In this document: positions 62,434 through 64,000 of the stretch, piece after piece | Layout: each line of letters begins with the position of its first letter | Numbering within the stretch: the first letter of the stretch is position 1 | NCBI RefSeq assembly: GCF_030644385.1 | Contig: NZ_CP130060.1 | Coordinates: 1,922,001-1,986,000 of the forward strand | Direction of reading: 5' to 3' | DNA length: 64,000 nucleotides | Source: Stomatobaculum sp. F0698 | Lineage (GTDB): Bacteria; Bacillota; Clostridia; Lachnospirales; Lachnospiraceae | The notes under the pieces: generated by a model | What the model saw: the letters and a program-made list of their open reading frames with translations, nothing else | The model's database searches: none | What the model was told of the DNA's origin: nothing | Translations under genes and position numbers: made by a program

Positions 62434-63160
62434 GCGCTATCAACTCTCCCCCTCGGAGTACCTGAAACTCCTATTGCACGCCGTCCTCGCCGCGGCTCTT
62501 TTCTCCTTTGTCTTTTACCGCAGCCTTTTCTGCTTCCTTTTCCTGCTTCCCCTCACACTGCTCTTCCCCTTTACAAGGCGCAACGCGCTGATTGCCGCCA
62601 GAAGGCGCAAGCTCCTGCTTGCCTTTCGCGAGGCCCTCTCCCTGCTTGCCGCCTCCTTGAGCGCAGGTTACTCCCTCGAAAATGCCCTCCGTGAAAGCCT
62701 CGGCGAACTGAATGTTCTCTACGGACCGGATTCCCTCATTGTCCGCGAATTTGCCTACCTGCTTCGCCAACTTGAGATGAACATTCCTCCGGAACAGGCG
62801 GTCGATGACTTTGCGCGCCGCTCCGGCTTAGATGACATCAAGACCTTTGCCCGGGTTCTTCGCATCGCACGAAAATCCGGCGGAGATCTCCCCGGCATTC
62901 TTCGGCGCACCAGCGAGGTAATCGGCGACCGCATTCAAATCAAAGAGGAGATTCTGACGCTCACGGCAGCAAGGCGCTTCGAGCAGCGCGTCATGAATGT
63001 GATTCCGCTCTTTATGATACTCTATGTGGACTTCTCCTCTCCGGGCTTCTTTCGGGTCATGTACGCCAGCTTCATGGGGCGTCTCGTCATGACACTCTGC
63101 CTCGCAACCTATCTCTTCGCGCTCTATCTCTCACAGCGCATCGCTTCCGTCTCTCTCTAG
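62294..63160 (+). CDS. TadB-like inner-membrane protein (T2SF family)
   Basis: The 288-aa protein has a basic N-terminus (MGKFKFTNSLPFGKKARKAA), two adjacent spans (about 55-90) and the GspF/TadB core: REALSLLAASLSAGYSLENALRES, NIPPEQAVDDFARRSGLDDIKTFARVLRIARKSGGDLPGIL, then two C-terminal spans. The ATG at 62294 is preceded by GGAGG and no other in-frame start exists before the first span, so the 140-bp overlap with cpaF appears real. It anchors the ATPase to the pilus platform. Confidence 0.87.
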   Translation: MGKFKFTNSLPFGKKARKAATNATGGLSGSAVSKTAVNSRQPVSNYERYQLSPSEYLKLLLHAVLAAALFSFVFYRSLFCFLFLLPLTLLFPFTRRNALIAARRRKLLLAFREALSLLAASLSAGYSLENALRESLGELNVLYGPDSLIVREFAYLLRQLEMNIPPEQAVDDFARRSGLDDIKTFARVLRIARKSGGDLPGILRRTSEVIGDRIQIKEEILTLTAARRFEQRVMNVIPLFMILYVDFSSPGFFRVMYASFMGRLVMTLCLATYLFALYLSQRIASVSL

Positions 63161-63168
63161 GAGCCGTC

Positions 63169-64000
63169 ATGAAAAAACGACTGCTTTTCTTCCTTTCGCG
63201 CTATCGCGCCCCCTGTCTCTGCCTCCTGTCCGGCCTTCTGCTATCCCTCTTTGCGGCACAGCACGAAGGCCGTCTTTTCTCTCCCGACACTGCGCCGACG
63301 CTGCCGCGCGGAAACTACGGCGCGGAGGATGCCCGCTATGCCCTTGTGGTCGAAGGGCTCTCCGACGAAGAAACCGAACTCCTGCTTCCGGTCCGCGCAC
63401 GGCGCTACACCGAGGAGGAACTCGCTAAGGCCGCGGAAACCTGCATGGAAAAACTTCCGCTCGCCGTCTTAAACGGCAATGCCTCGCTCTCGGAAATTCG
63501 AACGAAGCTGAGCCTCCCGCATTTTTTCCCGGAAGAAGGGCTCTCGGCGAGCTACCTCTCCTCGAATCCCTCTCTTCTGGACAGCTACGGAAATGTCAAC
63601 AACGGGAAGCTCACGGAAGCCGTGGATGTAACACTCAGTGTGCGGCTCCGAGATTCCCCGGATCGAGAAGGGCTCTTATTTGTCCTACCGCTCACCATTC
63701 TGCCGCCCGCGCGGAGCGCGGAAGATTCCCTGCGGCAGGACTTTCTCTCCTATCTCGAAGACGAGGACGGGCGGCAGCTTCACAATTCGTCGCTCTCTCT
63801 GCCGACCGCTTATCGGGGAAAAACGCTCCGCTACCGCGAGAAAAAAAAGCAGGAGTCGCGGCTCTTCTTCCTACTGGGTGCCGTCGCCGCAGTTCTTTTC
63901 GTGTTGAAGGAGCGGCAGGACCGCGCGGACAAAGCGGCGGCCAGGCGAGAGCAACTGCTCCTTGACTACCCGGAGCTCGTCTCGAAGCTGTTGGTCCTGC
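63169..64000 (+). CDS. TadC-like T2SF protein with extracytoplasmic N-terminal region (partial)
   Basis: Open from ATG 63169 (GGAG upstream) to the window end; 277 codons are seen. A first span (about 15-30: CLCLLSGLLLSLFAA) is followed by about 205 residues of polar, probably exported sequence (VVEGLSDEETELLLPVRARR, VDVTLSVRLRDSPDREG). A second span (SRLFFLLGAVAAVLFVL) leads to LLDYPELVSKLLVL, the usual start of the TadC core. The extracytoplasmic insertion before the core is not normal for TadC and may be specific to this lineage. Confidence 0.75.
   Translation, partial: MKKRLLFFLSRYRAPCLCLLSGLLLSLFAAQHEGRLFSPDTAPTLPRGNYGAEDARYALVVEGLSDEETELLLPVRARRYTEEELAKAAETCMEKLPLAVLNGNASLSEIRTKLSLPHFFPEEGLSASYLSSNPSLLDSYGNVNNGKLTEAVDVTLSVRLRDSPDREGLLFVLPLTILPPARSAEDSLRQDFLSYLEDEDGRQLHNSSLSLPTAYRGKTLRYREKKKQESRLFFLLGAVAAVLFVLKERQDRADKAAARREQLLLDYPELVSKLLVL

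Overview
The window suggests a Gram-positive member of the Firmicutes, most probably family Lachnospiraceae. The partial 16S rRNA at the left edge reads like Clostridium cluster XIVa. The secreted proteins carry Trp/Tyr-rich cell-wall-binding repeats and clostridial hydrophobic-W repeats, the SRP RNA is of the long Bacillus/Clostridium type, and promoters are mostly sigma-A type with 17-bp spacers. Base composition is G+C-rich for the family. The species cannot be named from this sequence alone.

Layout. 1-2.6 kb: the 5' part of a 16S gene (minus strand) and its promoter. An intact IS30-family element is inserted in the A-tract just upstream of the -35 and flanked by a 14-bp duplication. A pyrimidine-rich non-coding stretch follows. 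2.6-4.6 kb: a cysteine desulfurase and a TtcA-type tRNA thiolase (sulfur transfer to tRNA). 4.7-6.6 kb: a lone ABC exporter whose 3' flank carries a decayed piece of rpsR. 6.7-7.9 kb: rpsF-ssb-rpsR. 8-13 kb: Sir2 deacetylase, YeiH-type exporter, GNAT acetyltransferase, DUF2156 aminoacyl-lipid synthase-like protein and purC. 13-33.6 kb: a small orphan gene flanked by a 32-bp direct repeat, then a 20-kb block of four secreted cell-wall-binding proteins (2143, 1602, 2252 and 550 aa). The three giants share signal peptide, beta-rich repeats, helical segment, Gly-rich linker and C-terminal wall-binding module. 33.9-36.9 kb: an erythromycin-esterase-family protein with an ABC-2 transporter; the ATPase reading frame is broken. 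37-41.2 kb: cold-shock protein, holA, a polysaccharide deacetylase, and a membrane protein with a 48-bp tandem repeat. 41.2-49.6 kb: cvpA, a ~1000-aa TPR/coiled-coil protein, recR, ybaB, dnaX (apparent +1 frameshift), pfkA, SRP RNA and a small membrane protein. 49.7-60.9 kb: tadA, a two-component system, a four-gene operon (coiled-coil membrane protein, beta-propeller protein, ROK glucokinase, metallo-hydrolase), a small orphan gene, mtnN, murG, rhomboid protease and HIT protein. 61.2-64 kb: the start of a Flp/Tad-type pilus or secretion locus (CpaF ATPase, TadB-like, TadC-like, the last cut by the window end).

How it works together. Most of the window is housekeeping (translation, replication/repair, glycolysis, cell wall). 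The accessory content is the 20-kb surface-protein block, the ABC exporter, the Ere/ABC cassette, the IS30 copy and the Tad locus, all of which act at the cell envelope. The least explained items are the giant surface paralogs, the TPR/coiled-coil protein between recR and cvpA, the IS30 insertion in the rrn upstream element, the overlapping leader hairpins before the Ere cassette, and a strong plus-strand terminator implying a murG transcript antisense to two genes.
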